From JAGQOZ01 sp041399205 (lineage in GTDB: Bacteria > Planctomycetota > Planctomycetia > Pirellulales > Pirellulaceae), in contig JAWKTK010000003.1 in the NCBI GenBank assembly GCA_041399205.1, positions 496,001-560,000 on the forward strand: 64,000 bases of DNA. The letters are read 5' to 3'. Shown here piece after piece: positions 8,541 through 17,768 of the stretch. The notes beneath the pieces were generated by a model. The model was not told where the DNA came from, did no database searches, and was given only the letters and a program-made list of their open reading frames with translations. Position numbers and translations under genes: made by a program. The first letter of the stretch is position 1, and each line of letters starts with the position of its first letter.

Positions 8541-10898
8541 ATGAGCGAATTAGAACGTCCTTCGCCAATGAACGCCGATGCGGAACGGCTGTATTTGTCG
8601 CTGGTGGAACATTTGCCAGTCTATGTCGCTCGAAAAAATCTACAAGGTGAAATCACGTTTGCCAACAAGGCGTTTTGTGATTTGGTTAATTTGGCTCCGG
8701 ATGCCGTTTTGGGCAAAACCGATTTTGATCTGTTTCCCAAAGAGCTGGCTGAGAAGTATCGCCTAAATGACAAGTGGGTACAAACCACCGGCAATACTTT
8801 CGCCGATATTGAAAAGAATTTTAGCGGCGGTGAAACGCATTATTTTCAGGTTCGCAAAACACCGGTCCACAATCCAGATGGGCAGGTGATTGGCACCCAA
8901 GTCATCTTTTGGGATGTGTCTGAACACAAACGGGCCGAAGCCAAGCTGGATCAAGAACGGCAACTGCTGAACGCCTTGTTGGCCAACACGCCAGACAATA
9001 TTTACTTCAAGGATCAAGATGGACGATTTATTCGCATCAGCCGAGCCAAAGCGCAACGCATGGCATTGAACCATCCGGCCGATGCAGTCGGGAAAACAGA
9101 TCGAGATTTCTTTCCGGAAGAACACGCTCGGAAAGCTCGACTGGACGAAATGGAAATCATGCAAACGGGGCGATCGGTTGTTTCCAAAGAAGAGCAACTG
9201 GAGTGGCCGAATGGAAGTCGCAGTTGGGTGTCCACCACCAAAGCACCATTGCGGAATTATTTGGGCGAAGTGGTTGGCACGTTTGGCATTTCACGCGACA
9301 TCACTAGTCGCAAACATTTTGAAGCTGCTCAGCGAGAAGCCAAGGAAGCGGCCGAAGCAGCCAATCAAGCCAAGTCCGATTTCTTGGCTCACATGAGTCA
9401 TGAAATTCGCACGCCCATGAATGCCATTTTGGGTTTGACCGACCTGGCGTTGGAATCGAACTTGGACGAAATGCAGCGAGAATACTTGACTACGGTCTTG
9501 TCATCTGCGGAATCGCTGCTGGGCATTATTAATCAGGTTTTAGACTTTTCCAAAATTGAAGCCGACAAGATTGAATTGGAAAAAGTGGCCTTCGATGCGC
9601 ATGAATTGATTGTGCAGTCGGCCAAGACGTTCGGCTTTCGCGCGGAAGAAAAAGGGCTGTCGCTGGAATGGAACATTGATCGCCAAGTACCTCGGCAACT
9701 GATCGGCGACCCGACTCGATTCCGCCAAGTCTTAGTCAACTTGATTGGCAACGCCGTAAAGTTTACTTCGACAGGTTCGGTTACGGTTCGCGCCAGTGCC
9801 AATCGACGCGAAGCGGACCAAGTGGAACTACAACTGGCCGTCACCGACACCGGCATCGGAATCGCTCCGGAAAAATTGGACTTGGTCTTTGAAGAGTTTC
9901 AACAAGCGGATTCGTCGACGACAAGGCAGTTTGGCGGCACGGGTTTAGGCCTAGCCATTTCCGCGCGGCTGTGCAAATTGTTGGGCGGTCGCTGCTGGGT
10001 GGAAAGCACGTTGGGTGCAGGCAGCACGTTTTATTTTACGGCTCAGTTCGGAGTTCGTTCTGATCAACGCGAAGAACTGCCATCTGATATTTCAGGTCGC
10101 AGCCACCAGCAGCCCTTGCCGCCTGGGCTGCGAATCTTGTTGGCGGAAGACGGTGCGGCCAATCAGATGCTGATTGTCGGTATCTTGCAGCGGTTTCAAA
10201 CGCACGTCTATGTGGCGGGCGACGGTGATGAAGCGGTTCGCTTGGCGCAACAGCATCCGTTTGACGTGATCTTAATGGACGTGCAAATGCCCAACAAAGA
10301 TGGATTGCAGGCCACCAAAGAGATTCGCAAAGAACCCGGGCCGAATCAAGCCACATCCGTGATTGCCATTACCGCGCATGCCATGGATGAAGATCGTCAA
10401 CGATGTTTGAACGCCGGCATGGATGCGTTCTTGACCAAGCCGGTGCGGAAACAGGCCTTGGTCGATGCGATACTGGACGTGCTGCCGAAATTGGATTCGG
10501 CACCGACAGATGACGACGACCTAGACTTCGAAATTAACGATTCGCCGCTCGCAGCAATCCCAGCCGAATGGCAAACTGCGCTGGATTCGTTGGACGGCGA
10601 TGCGGACTTGCTGCGAACCGTGGCGCAGGCCTGTTTGGGCGAATTGCAACAACGCTTGAATGAAATGAAAACGGCCATCCAGCAGCAAGACGCCAAGAGT
10701 TTGCAGCGAGCGGCTCATTCGCTAAAAGGTTCTACTCGGCTGTTTGACAATCACCAAATCGAAGACGTCGCGGTTCGCATCGAAGACGCTGCCAAGGCCA
10801 ACGACTTTGCGCAGGCGGAATCATTGCTGCCGGATTGCCGAGAACGTGTTGACGTTTTTTCGCAACGTATTCAAACATATCTGGACGCTGACGGTTAG
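8541..10898 (+). CDS. Hybrid sensor histidine kinase: two PAS, HisKA, HATPase, receiver, HPt
   Basis: The product has 785 residues from ATG 8541; an upstream in-frame ATG at 8481 would add 20 residues without domain content. The order is two PAS domains (about 15-260), a HisKA domain with FLAHMSHEIRTPMNA (His287), an HATPase with N, G1 and G2 boxes (DTGIGIAPEKL, GGTGLGLAIS), a receiver with DVILMDVQMPNKDGL (Asp580), and an HPt domain with RAAHSLKGSTRLF (His726). No transmembrane segment is seen, so it is probably a cytosolic sensor of a small ligand or redox state. The BarA-like layout supports a His-Asp-His phosphorelay to an unlinked response regulator, since none lies next to it. Confidence 0.92.
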   Translation: MSELERPSPMNADAERLYLSLVEHLPVYVARKNLQGEITFANKAFCDLVNLAPDAVLGKTDFDLFPKELAEKYRLNDKWVQTTGNTFADIEKNFSGGETHYFQVRKTPVHNPDGQVIGTQVIFWDVSEHKRAEAKLDQERQLLNALLANTPDNIYFKDQDGRFIRISRAKAQRMALNHPADAVGKTDRDFFPEEHARKARLDEMEIMQTGRSVVSKEEQLEWPNGSRSWVSTTKAPLRNYLGEVVGTFGISRDITSRKHFEAAQREAKEAAEAANQAKSDFLAHMSHEIRTPMNAILGLTDLALESNLDEMQREYLTTVLSSAESLLGIINQVLDFSKIEADKIELEKVAFDAHELIVQSAKTFGFRAEEKGLSLEWNIDRQVPRQLIGDPTRFRQVLVNLIGNAVKFTSTGSVTVRASANRREADQVELQLAVTDTGIGIAPEKLDLVFEEFQQADSSTTRQFGGTGLGLAISARLCKLLGGRCWVESTLGAGSTFYFTAQFGVRSDQREELPSDISGRSHQQPLPPGLRILLAEDGAANQMLIVGILQRFQTHVYVAGDGDEAVRLAQQHPFDVILMDVQMPNKDGLQATKEIRKEPGPNQATSVIAITAHAMDEDRQRCLNAGMDAFLTKPVRKQALVDAILDVLPKLDSAPTDDDDLDFEINDSPLAAIPAEWQTALDSLDGDADLLRTVAQACLGELQQRLNEMKTAIQQQDAKSLQRAAHSLKGSTRLFDNHQIEDVAVRIEDAAKANDFAQAESLLPDCRERVDVFSQRIQTYLDADG

Positions 10899-10965
10899 TC
10901 GAGCAGTGCCGATATTGGTTCGTGGTCTCGCCTGCTGGCGGAAAATTCTGGGAGCTTGTTGACGG

Positions 10966-12678
10966 ATGATGATTGACTGTCGTTTCCTGTGCTGTATTCG
11001 CATCCTAGTTGTGGCAAGCCTATGCGTTGGATCTTCGTTTGGTTGGACGGCGGAGCCGGTCAAAGTATTCATCTTGGCGGGGCAATCCAACATGGAAGGC
11101 AAGGCCAAGCTTTCTTTGCTAGAGCATCAAATCCACGATCCTCGGACGGCGGCTCTGTTTGAACATTTGCATGAAAACGGCCAATGGACCAGTCGAAACG
11201 ACGTCTGGATCAAGTTTCTGGATCGGCACGGAGAACTGACCGTCGGCTTTGGCAGTCCGAATTGCATGGGTCCCGAACTGGAATTTGGACACACTGTGGG
11301 CAATCACTGTGACGCACAAGTGCTGCTGATCAAAACGGCGTGGGGCGGCAAGAGTTTGTTTCGAGATTTCCGGCCACCGAGTGCTGGTTTGCCGGACGAG
11401 GCCACGCTGAATTCGTTGTTGGAAGCCCATCGCCGACGCCATCCCGACGCGACGCTGGATGACATCAAGTTGTCATTCGGCGAATCGTATCGCAAGATGT
11501 TGGCGGAAGTCCACGACACGTTGGGACGCCTGTCGGAACTCTTCCCTCAGTACCAAGGTCAAGGCTACGAAATTGCCGGATTGGTTTGGTTTCAAGGCTG
11601 GAACGACATGATCAACGATCAGTATACGGCTGAATACACGGACAACTTGGTGCATTTGATTCGAGATGTCCGGCGAGACTTACAGGCGCCCAACTTGCCG
11701 GTGGTGATTGGCCAATTGGGCGTGGACGGTGTGCAAGATTCTCACAATGCCAAACGTCAACGATTCAAGGATGCACAAGCCGCCGCGGCAAACGCCGACG
11801 GATTCGCGGGCAACGTGGCCGTTGTGAAAACGGATGAACTGTGGGATCAAACAGCCGACGCGGTGTTTCGCAAAGGCTGGAAAGAACATCTGGACGAATG
11901 GAACACGGTTGGTTCGGACTATCCGTATCACTACTTGGGCAGCGCCGTTTGCTATTCGCGCATCGGCAAGGCCTTTGGTGAGGCCATGATTCGTTTGATT
12001 CAGCCCGCGCCGGCCAGTGATGATGCGGCCGAAGTTCGCTTCTACGATCCGGTGGAACGTAACGTGGAAGGCTGGACCGTGAAAGTGGATCCTCAATTGC
12101 TGGAAGGTGCGAACCAAGAGATTGCCGAACAAGCGTTGGTGGCGCTGGCCAATCATCTACAACGCATCCGCTTTATTGTGCCGCAAGAACGACTAACTCA
12201 ATTGCAAAAGTTGCCCATCTGGTTGGAACTGGAAAACACCGAGCTGAAAGCGATGCAATATCATCCGGATCGAGGCTGGTTGTTGGCGCACGGCCATGAT
12301 CCTCGGCTAGTAAAACATGTCCACATTCCGATCGCTCGGCAACTGGTTGACGCTCGTACATGGGCCAAGCATCCGTACGTCATTCTGCACGAACTGGCTC
12401 ACGCTTATCATGACCAAGTTCTAGGATTTGATCATGCCGACGTGAAGGCCGTATTTGACCAAGCGGAAGCAACTGGCAAGTACGAATCGGTGTTGTTGTA
12501 TACAGGTCAGAAGGTTCGGCACTACGGTTTGAGCAACCACAAAGAATTTTTTGCGGAGGCCACGGAAGCGTACTTCGGCGTGAACGATTTCTATCCTTTT
12601 GTTCGAGCCGAATTGGAAGAATTCGACCCCAACACGTTCAAGTTGATGCAAACCGTTTGGGGCGAAGTTCGCAATTGA
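10966..12678 (+). CDS. Secreted SGNH (SASA-type) esterase fused to an HExxH metallopeptidase-like domain
   Basis: The product has 570 residues with a signal peptide (IRILVVASLCVGSSFGW). Residues about 30-345 form a sialate O-acetylesterase/DUF303-type SGNH hydrolase: ILAGQSNMEG with the nucleophile Ser, LIKTAWGGKSL, VWFQGWNDM, and PYHYLGSAVCYSRIG with the catalytic His. Residues about 390-570 form a separate domain with VILHELAHAYHDQ (HExxH at 475-479) and NHKEFFAEATEAYFG, whose Glu is a likely third zinc ligand, as in gluzincin or lethal-factor-like folds. The N-terminal half probably removes acetyl groups from polysaccharides; the target of the C-terminal half is unknown. The frame is intact across both parts. 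Confidence 0.85.
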   Translation: MMIDCRFLCCIRILVVASLCVGSSFGWTAEPVKVFILAGQSNMEGKAKLSLLEHQIHDPRTAALFEHLHENGQWTSRNDVWIKFLDRHGELTVGFGSPNCMGPELEFGHTVGNHCDAQVLLIKTAWGGKSLFRDFRPPSAGLPDEATLNSLLEAHRRRHPDATLDDIKLSFGESYRKMLAEVHDTLGRLSELFPQYQGQGYEIAGLVWFQGWNDMINDQYTAEYTDNLVHLIRDVRRDLQAPNLPVVIGQLGVDGVQDSHNAKRQRFKDAQAAAANADGFAGNVAVVKTDELWDQTADAVFRKGWKEHLDEWNTVGSDYPYHYLGSAVCYSRIGKAFGEAMIRLIQPAPASDDAAEVRFYDPVERNVEGWTVKVDPQLLEGANQEIAEQALVALANHLQRIRFIVPQERLTQLQKLPIWLELENTELKAMQYHPDRGWLLAHGHDPRLVKHVHIPIARQLVDARTWAKHPYVILHELAHAYHDQVLGFDHADVKAVFDQAEATGKYESVLLYTGQKVRHYGLSNHKEFFAEATEAYFGVNDFYPFVRAELEEFDPNTFKLMQTVWGEVRN

Positions 12679-12745
12679 TTTTGTTTTGGAAGCTGTTCGA
12701 GGCAAGGATCGTGATCGTGGTACAAAATCATCCCTAACTATCTAG

Positions 12746-12772
12746 TTGACATCGCGGGGGGGCGGGTAGATT
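12746..12772 (+). promoter_or_regulatory. Promoter candidate for the 12827-14462 cassette
   Basis: TTGACA (12746-12751) and TAGATT (12767-12772) are separated by 15 G/C-rich bases. A start site near 12780 would give a leader of roughly 45 bases. The short spacer matches that of the candidate promoter before the related cassette at 2799. Confidence 0.35.
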
Positions 12773-12826
12773 TACTCCGACGTATCCTGTAGTTAGTTAC
12801 ACCTAAACGAAAAAAGAGTTTTTGAA

Positions 12827-13702
12827 ATGCGTATCTGTTCATTTCGGTTGTTGTTTCTTCTTATTTGCTCAGGCATATGCTCGCGTTGTTTCGGCGAAGG
12901 CGATCTGGACGTTTGGACATACGGATCCAATTGCGAAGTTTATTCATCGGCCGACTATTGCCAAGCAAAAGCATACGCTTGGATTGGAAATCCCAGGCGC
13001 GTTGATAAGGAGGCAGAAATTGAGACGGAGTCGATGCCAACTCTTGCTCAAAACTCGTACGATTCTACGGTTGCTTCTGTCTATTTTGGTCGTGTGGAAT
13101 CGCAAGCGGAATGCGACGCAACTGCGAGGAACAGTTATGTCTCCGATAGGGTTTATAAGATCAATGCACACACCGGACTAGAGGGTTTTGCGAGCATTAG
13201 TTTTACATTGCCCTGGCAATATGAAACTCCCAATTGGGCAGAAGCCAAGGCAACCGCTAGCGCTAAGTCACAAGTGGTGCTGCATGGCATGGGAGGACAA
13301 GGAGCGTTCGACCGTCTTGAAGGCCAGCTGGAGTTTTACGGTGGCTATGACTATGGCAGGCAGCCACCAGACGATGCAGAACTAACAGTAAATGTCCATC
13401 CCTCATTTGCTGCACCATGGGAGGTAAAGGCAGTCTATTATCCTACGTTGGATGAATGGGTGAAAAAGACGTTTCAGAACTTCGTTTTGGTTGAAACAGT
13501 ATATGAGGACGGATATAGTCTTTCATTCTCGAAGCCGTATTCACTCTTGGTTCCAACAAGCAATCCGTTGGTGCCCATGTTTGTCACTAGCGATTCTACA
13601 GAATTCCTTCGTGCATCAACGGTTCAGACGTCTCCGGTCCAAATGCAATCGATTGATGCAGATTTTGGCGTCAATTTCTATACCACGTTTTTCGACAACT
13701 AG
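12827..13702 (+). CDS. Hypothetical secreted protein, partner of an LTXXQ-like protein
   Basis: The product has 291 residues with a signal peptide (RLLFLLICSGICSRCFG) and then a mature region of mostly beta character, rich in Tyr, Ser and Thr, with several cysteines. I do not recognise the family. The AGGAG ribosome binding site of the next gene overlaps its stop codon, so the two genes are co-transcribed and tightly coupled. The arrangement mirrors the 2799-1287 operon: a secreted protein of about 290 residues followed by an LTXXQ-like helical protein. Confidence 0.6.
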   Translation: MRICSFRLLFLLICSGICSRCFGEGDLDVWTYGSNCEVYSSADYCQAKAYAWIGNPRRVDKEAEIETESMPTLAQNSYDSTVASVYFGRVESQAECDATARNSYVSDRVYKINAHTGLEGFASISFTLPWQYETPNWAEAKATASAKSQVVLHGMGGQGAFDRLEGQLEFYGGYDYGRQPPDDAELTVNVHPSFAAPWEVKAVYYPTLDEWVKKTFQNFVLVETVYEDGYSLSFSKPYSLLVPTSNPLVPMFVTSDSTEFLRASTVQTSPVQMQSIDADFGVNFYTTFFDN

Positions 13703-13712
13703 GAGACACAAA

Positions 13713-14462
13713 ATGCGACGAATCTTACTCACACTTTTTTTACTCGGGTTCGTATCTACGGCTGTTGGTCAGCCTCCGACACTGCCGACTGCTGAACAGT
13801 TGAAGGAGGCAGAGGAAGCTTTGCGGCGCATGGATGCCATGGCAAAACAGAGTCGAATAGAACGAGCCACCGCAATTTCGCTAGGACGCGTTCTGGCCTC
13901 TCCTGCAACGTCATCGTTACTGCGTTTGTCCTCTGCGCAATCGAGCGCCTTTCGAGAATTACTTGAACAGCTTCGTGCTGACGCCAGAGAATCTCGATCA
14001 GAGTTGGATCTTATTGATGATCCTGAACGAAAGCTGATGATGATCGAAGCTCGCCATGCTTCAGCGGAAACACGTTTAGAATCACTGGCTCAAGACATCT
14101 TGACCGCGGAACAGCTGGAACATTTGACAACGTTGACTTTGAACAAACGATTTCAGTCGGGTGGAATTGAAGCGCTGCTCAACAGCTCAGACCTTTCACC
14201 TGCAATGCAATCGATTTCTGCCAAGAACATCAAAGCGGTCGCTGATGCTCGAGTTCGTGTCGAAAACAAGTTCAAGCAACGGCTACAAGAATTGAGCAAT
14301 AAATATTCGCAGGAGCGGAGGCAAATTGAAGAAGAAATGTTGAACGAAATTCTCGATCCGCTGCCCGAGAAAGATAGAAAGGCGATTGAAGCGTTGATGA
14401 AAGAGCTGGAAGAGGCGAACTATCAGCCCGAAGAGAACCCATTTGGAACCGGCAATTCGTAG
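13713..14462 (+). CDS. Spy/LTXXQ-like secreted helical protein (paralogue of 1287-1925)
   Basis: The product has 249 residues from ATG 13713, with AGGAG at 13701-13705. The signal peptide MRRILLTLFLLGFVSTAVGQ follows. The rest is helical and charged, with LTAEQLEHLTTLTLNKRF, then GGIEALLNSSDLSP, and a Lys/Glu/Arg-rich coiled coil before the C-terminus. These blocks align by eye with the product of 1287-1925, so the two are paralogues. The role is unknown; a periplasmic chaperone-like or metal-responsive role would follow from the Spy/CpxP analogy. Confidence 0.7.
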   Translation: MRRILLTLFLLGFVSTAVGQPPTLPTAEQLKEAEEALRRMDAMAKQSRIERATAISLGRVLASPATSSLLRLSSAQSSAFRELLEQLRADARESRSELDLIDDPERKLMMIEARHASAETRLESLAQDILTAEQLEHLTTLTLNKRFQSGGIEALLNSSDLSPAMQSISAKNIKAVADARVRVENKFKQRLQELSNKYSQERRQIEEEMLNEILDPLPEKDRKAIEALMKELEEANYQPEENPFGTGNS

Positions 14463-14683
14463 CGGACGACTGATTGGAACCGGGAGTATACGCGCCCGCT
14501 TGCCGATAATCGTGTTTCGAAGGGGATCGCAGAGGATTCGCGATGGGATCGGAGCGCTTCCCGCAGGCGGCGTTCCGCAATGCCTTGCCCGATCCTTCGA
14601 ACCGCGAAAGAGTTGTCGGAGCCGTGGGCGTTTTGGCACCCAGAGTGGCAATCGTAAGTGGGATTGCGAATCGGCGTTGAAGG

Positions 14684-15457
14684 TCACTTCGCCAAGTAAT
14701 CGTGAACGTCTTGACCCAGATTTAGCACGAGACCTGGATCTTGATCGTACCAAAAGGCGGTGGCCTCTTGGTCAACAGGAACCGTTCGCTGTTTGCCACC
14801 CAAGTCTATCTGGAAATCGCATTGAATGATGCGCACCGCAACGTGACGTTCACGAGTATTCAGAATGGGAGCGAGCACCAGCCGGTCTATGTCGTAGCCT
14901 TGTCCGTCTGAGCGAGGAATCATCTTCCGGCAAAAGACACTCAGATCAGACTGCGGTTTTTCGAAGGCCGGCGTGTCCGTGAATTCGACCAGGACATTTG
15001 CCTTGGCGATTCCATTTGCGCAAACCATTCTTGCAGTGCCGCTAGATGAGTGCCGAATAACTTCGACATCTGCCGCGACCTTGGGGAATCCCCATATTTC
15101 GCGTCCCCAGAGGGATAGCATCGTCGCTTGTGCACTCCCTTCGTAGACTCGCGCGAAATACAAACCAGCTTGTTCTCCAAAAACGGCGGGCACAATCACC
15201 GTCACGTTGGGATAGTCGACCTGAATCGGCGAAGTGATGGTATTGAAGTTGAACTGAATGATCAGCTTGTTGCCAACGGAGGACAGCGGAAGTCGTAACA
15301 ACTGTTGCAGCAATTCGGGATCGGCCTGTGTGATGACGGTCAAGCCGTGTCGTGCTCCAAACGTGATTGGCGACACGGGAAACGCCGGGTTATCCATGGG
15401 CATAGACAGCGGTTGCGCAGTGGCTCCGCTCGGCTCGTTCCTTGCTGATGCACTCAT
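14684..15457 (-). CDS. Acetoacetate decarboxylase-family protein
   Basis: The product has 257 residues, close to the usual size of the family. The diagnostic segment is LWGREIWGFPKVAADVEV, followed by a C-terminal DVHDYLAK. In clostridial acetoacetate decarboxylase two adjacent lysines follow the GxP turn: one forms the Schiff base, the other lowers its pKa. Here only the first lysine is present and Val takes the second place, so classical decarboxylase activity is uncertain. Other family members are hydratase- or aldolase-like. The start at 15457 has GGAG upstream. Confidence 0.75.
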   Translation of the reverse strand: MSASARNEPSGATAQPLSMPMDNPAFPVSPITFGARHGLTVITQADPELLQQLLRLPLSSVGNKLIIQFNFNTITSPIQVDYPNVTVIVPAVFGEQAGLYFARVYEGSAQATMLSLWGREIWGFPKVAADVEVIRHSSSGTARMVCANGIAKANVLVEFTDTPAFEKPQSDLSVFCRKMIPRSDGQGYDIDRLVLAPILNTRERHVAVRIIQCDFQIDLGGKQRTVPVDQEATAFWYDQDPGLVLNLGQDVHDYLAK

Positions 15458-15548
15458 CGACAGTTACTCCAATCAACGCAATAAGGGAAAATCTTTTTCG
15501 CTCGCCCGGCCAGATTCTCGTCTGTAACGCATCGATGCCGTGTGGCGC

Positions 15549-15588
15549 AAAAGAAAGCGAGCTTCGTTATTCTTCGAAGCTCGCTTTC
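15549..15588 (-). terminator. Terminator of the glycogen phosphorylase gene
   Basis: A perfect 14-bp stem (15553-15566 with 15575-15588) encloses an eight-base loop. On the minus strand it is followed by CTTTC-type and TTTT residues. It lies about 40 bases after the stop at 15627. Confidence 0.75.
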
Positions 15589-15626
15589 AGATATTTCGTC
15601 TTGGATTTGAATCCAAGATTGCGTGA

Positions 15627-17768
15627 CTAGCGGAAATTCATGTCGCAACTGACGCCACCGGCAGCCGGCTTGTAGCAACTTCGGGCATAGTCCATGACCA
15701 TTCGATCCGAACTGAACCGCCATGCCAACGACGCGATGGAGTGCTTCATCATGCGAATCCACTGCCGAGGCAGCCCGTCGATATCGCGTTGATAGTACAG
15801 CGGAATCACCTTGTGTTCCAAAACGTCGTACAACGATTCCGCGTCACGTGCATCGCCAATTTCGTCAGACACATGAGCGGTTCCCTTGCCAATGGCAAAG
15901 CCGTTGTTGCCATCGAACGCTTCGGCCCACCAACCGTCTAGAATCGAAAAATTCAGACCGCCGTTGAGCACCACTTTTTGGCCGCTGGTGCCGGACGCTT
16001 CCAAAGGTCGACGCGGATTGTTGAGCCACACGTCTACGCCCTGGATTAAGTGTCGACAAACGTTGATGTCGTAGTCTTCGATAAAGACAACTCGATTGCA
16101 CAACGCACCTTCGTGGCGAGCGTTGGCGATACGGCGAATCAGTTCTTTGCCAGGTTCATCTTTCGGATGCGCTTTACCGGCAAAAATCAACTGGAACGGA
16201 CGCTCTTCGTTGGACAACAAGTGAATCAGGCGATCCATGTCGCTCATAATCAAGTCCGCTCGTTTATAAGTGGCGAACCGTCGAGCGAAACCGATGGTCA
16301 GGACGTCTGGGTCCAGCAAGTTTCGCGCGGTTTCCACAACGTCATCACTTTCGCCGCGACGACGACACTGGCGACTGATGCGTCTTCGCACGAAGGCCGT
16401 CAACAAATTCTTCAGCGCGTTGTGCGTTTCCCAAAGTTCGCCATCATCTACGCCATACAGCTTCTGCCAAACTTCGGGTTCGCCCATGCGGTTGGCCCAT
16501 CCGGCAGGGAAGTGACGGTCATACAACTGTTGCATCTGCCACGCCAGCCAGCTGGGAATATGAACACCGTTGGTGATATGACCAATCGGAATTTCTTCTT
16601 CACTACGCCATGGCCACAGATGAGCCCACATGCGCCGAGAAACATGGCCATGCAGCGAACTCACCGCGTTCGCTCGACGCGACAGCTTCAGGCCCAACAC
16701 GGTCATGCAGAACGATTCGTGTGGATTCTGCGGTTCCACTCGCCCGAGTCCCATCAAGTGTTCGTACGAAATTCCCAACGCGTCACGTAGTGGTCCCAAG
16801 TGTTCTTCCACGGCTTCGGCACCAAACCGATCGTGTCCAGCGGGCACTGGCGTGTGCGTGGTGAAGACGGTGTTGCGAGCTACTTCGCGGAGTGCATCGT
16901 CAAACGACATGCCATCTTCGGTCATGCGTTCTCGAATGACTTCCAACGGTCCAAACGCACTGTGGCCTTCGTTCAAGTGGTAGACGCCCGGCGTAATGCC
17001 CAACGCCGATAAGGCTCGAACACCACCTACGCCCAAGACCAATTCTTGGCGAATGCGAGTCCGTTCGTCGCCACCGTACAGTCGACTGGTGAGCGAACGA
17101 TCTTCCGGGCTGTTCCCCTCGACGTCACAGTCCAACAAGTACAAGCGAACTCGGCCCACCGACATCAGCCAGACTCGCGCTAACAGATGTCCGGTACGCG
17201 TTTCAATTTTGATGGTGATCGGATTGCCATCTTTGTCCAGCGCGTGTTGCACCGGTAGGTTTTCTACTTTGGTATCAACGTATTCTTCAACTTGGTAACC
17301 ATGTTCGTCCAGTCGCTGCTTGAAGTAACCTTGGTCATAAAACAGACCAACCGCTACCAAGGGGACACCCAAACCACTGGCACTCTTGATGTGGTCTCCC
17401 GACAGGACTCCCAAACCGCCCGAATAAATCGGGACCGATTCATGAATGCCAAATTCAGCGGAAAAATAGGCTACCGGTTTTGAACCCAACACGCCGGCAT
17501 TGGTGGTTGACCACGTCTGCTGCGAACTCAGGTATTGTTTGAGTTGGCGGTACGCGTGGTGAATTCGACTGTAAAGCACCATTTCAGACGCACGAGATTC
17601 CAACCGTTCGGGCGTGAATTCGCGAAGCAACGCAATGGGATTGTGATCCAGCTGACGCCAACGAATGGGATCCAGATCACGGAATAGATTGATGACTTCG
17701 GGATTCCACGACCACCAGAGATTACTGGCCAGCGCCATGCATTTGTCATACAGCGTTTGAGCATTCAT
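15627..17768 (-). CDS. glgP: Alpha-glucan (glycogen) phosphorylase, short DUF3417-type
   Basis: The product has 713 residues from ATG 17768, where AAGGAG lies five bases upstream. Longer in-frame starts up to 17909 have no such site. The N-terminal region (MNAQTLYDKCMALASNLWWS) is the DUF3417-type cap, followed by VAYFSAEFGIHESVPIYSGG, HLNEGHSAF, GHITNGVHIPSWL and AYKR-like ATYKRADL. The C-terminal segment EASGTSGQKVVLNGGLNFS carries the pyridoxal-phosphate lysine. It releases glucose-1-phosphate from storage glucans in the cytosol. A perfect hairpin terminator follows. Confidence 0.93.
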   Translation of the reverse strand: MNAQTLYDKCMALASNLWWSWNPEVINLFRDLDPIRWRQLDHNPIALLREFTPERLESRASEMVLYSRIHHAYRQLKQYLSSQQTWSTTNAGVLGSKPVAYFSAEFGIHESVPIYSGGLGVLSGDHIKSASGLGVPLVAVGLFYDQGYFKQRLDEHGYQVEEYVDTKVENLPVQHALDKDGNPITIKIETRTGHLLARVWLMSVGRVRLYLLDCDVEGNSPEDRSLTSRLYGGDERTRIRQELVLGVGGVRALSALGITPGVYHLNEGHSAFGPLEVIRERMTEDGMSFDDALREVARNTVFTTHTPVPAGHDRFGAEAVEEHLGPLRDALGISYEHLMGLGRVEPQNPHESFCMTVLGLKLSRRANAVSSLHGHVSRRMWAHLWPWRSEEEIPIGHITNGVHIPSWLAWQMQQLYDRHFPAGWANRMGEPEVWQKLYGVDDGELWETHNALKNLLTAFVRRRISRQCRRRGESDDVVETARNLLDPDVLTIGFARRFATYKRADLIMSDMDRLIHLLSNEERPFQLIFAGKAHPKDEPGKELIRRIANARHEGALCNRVVFIEDYDINVCRHLIQGVDVWLNNPRRPLEASGTSGQKVVLNGGLNFSILDGWWAEAFDGNNGFAIGKGTAHVSDEIGDARDAESLYDVLEHKVIPLYYQRDIDGLPRQWIRMMKHSIASLAWRFSSDRMVMDYARSCYKPAAGGVSCDMNFR

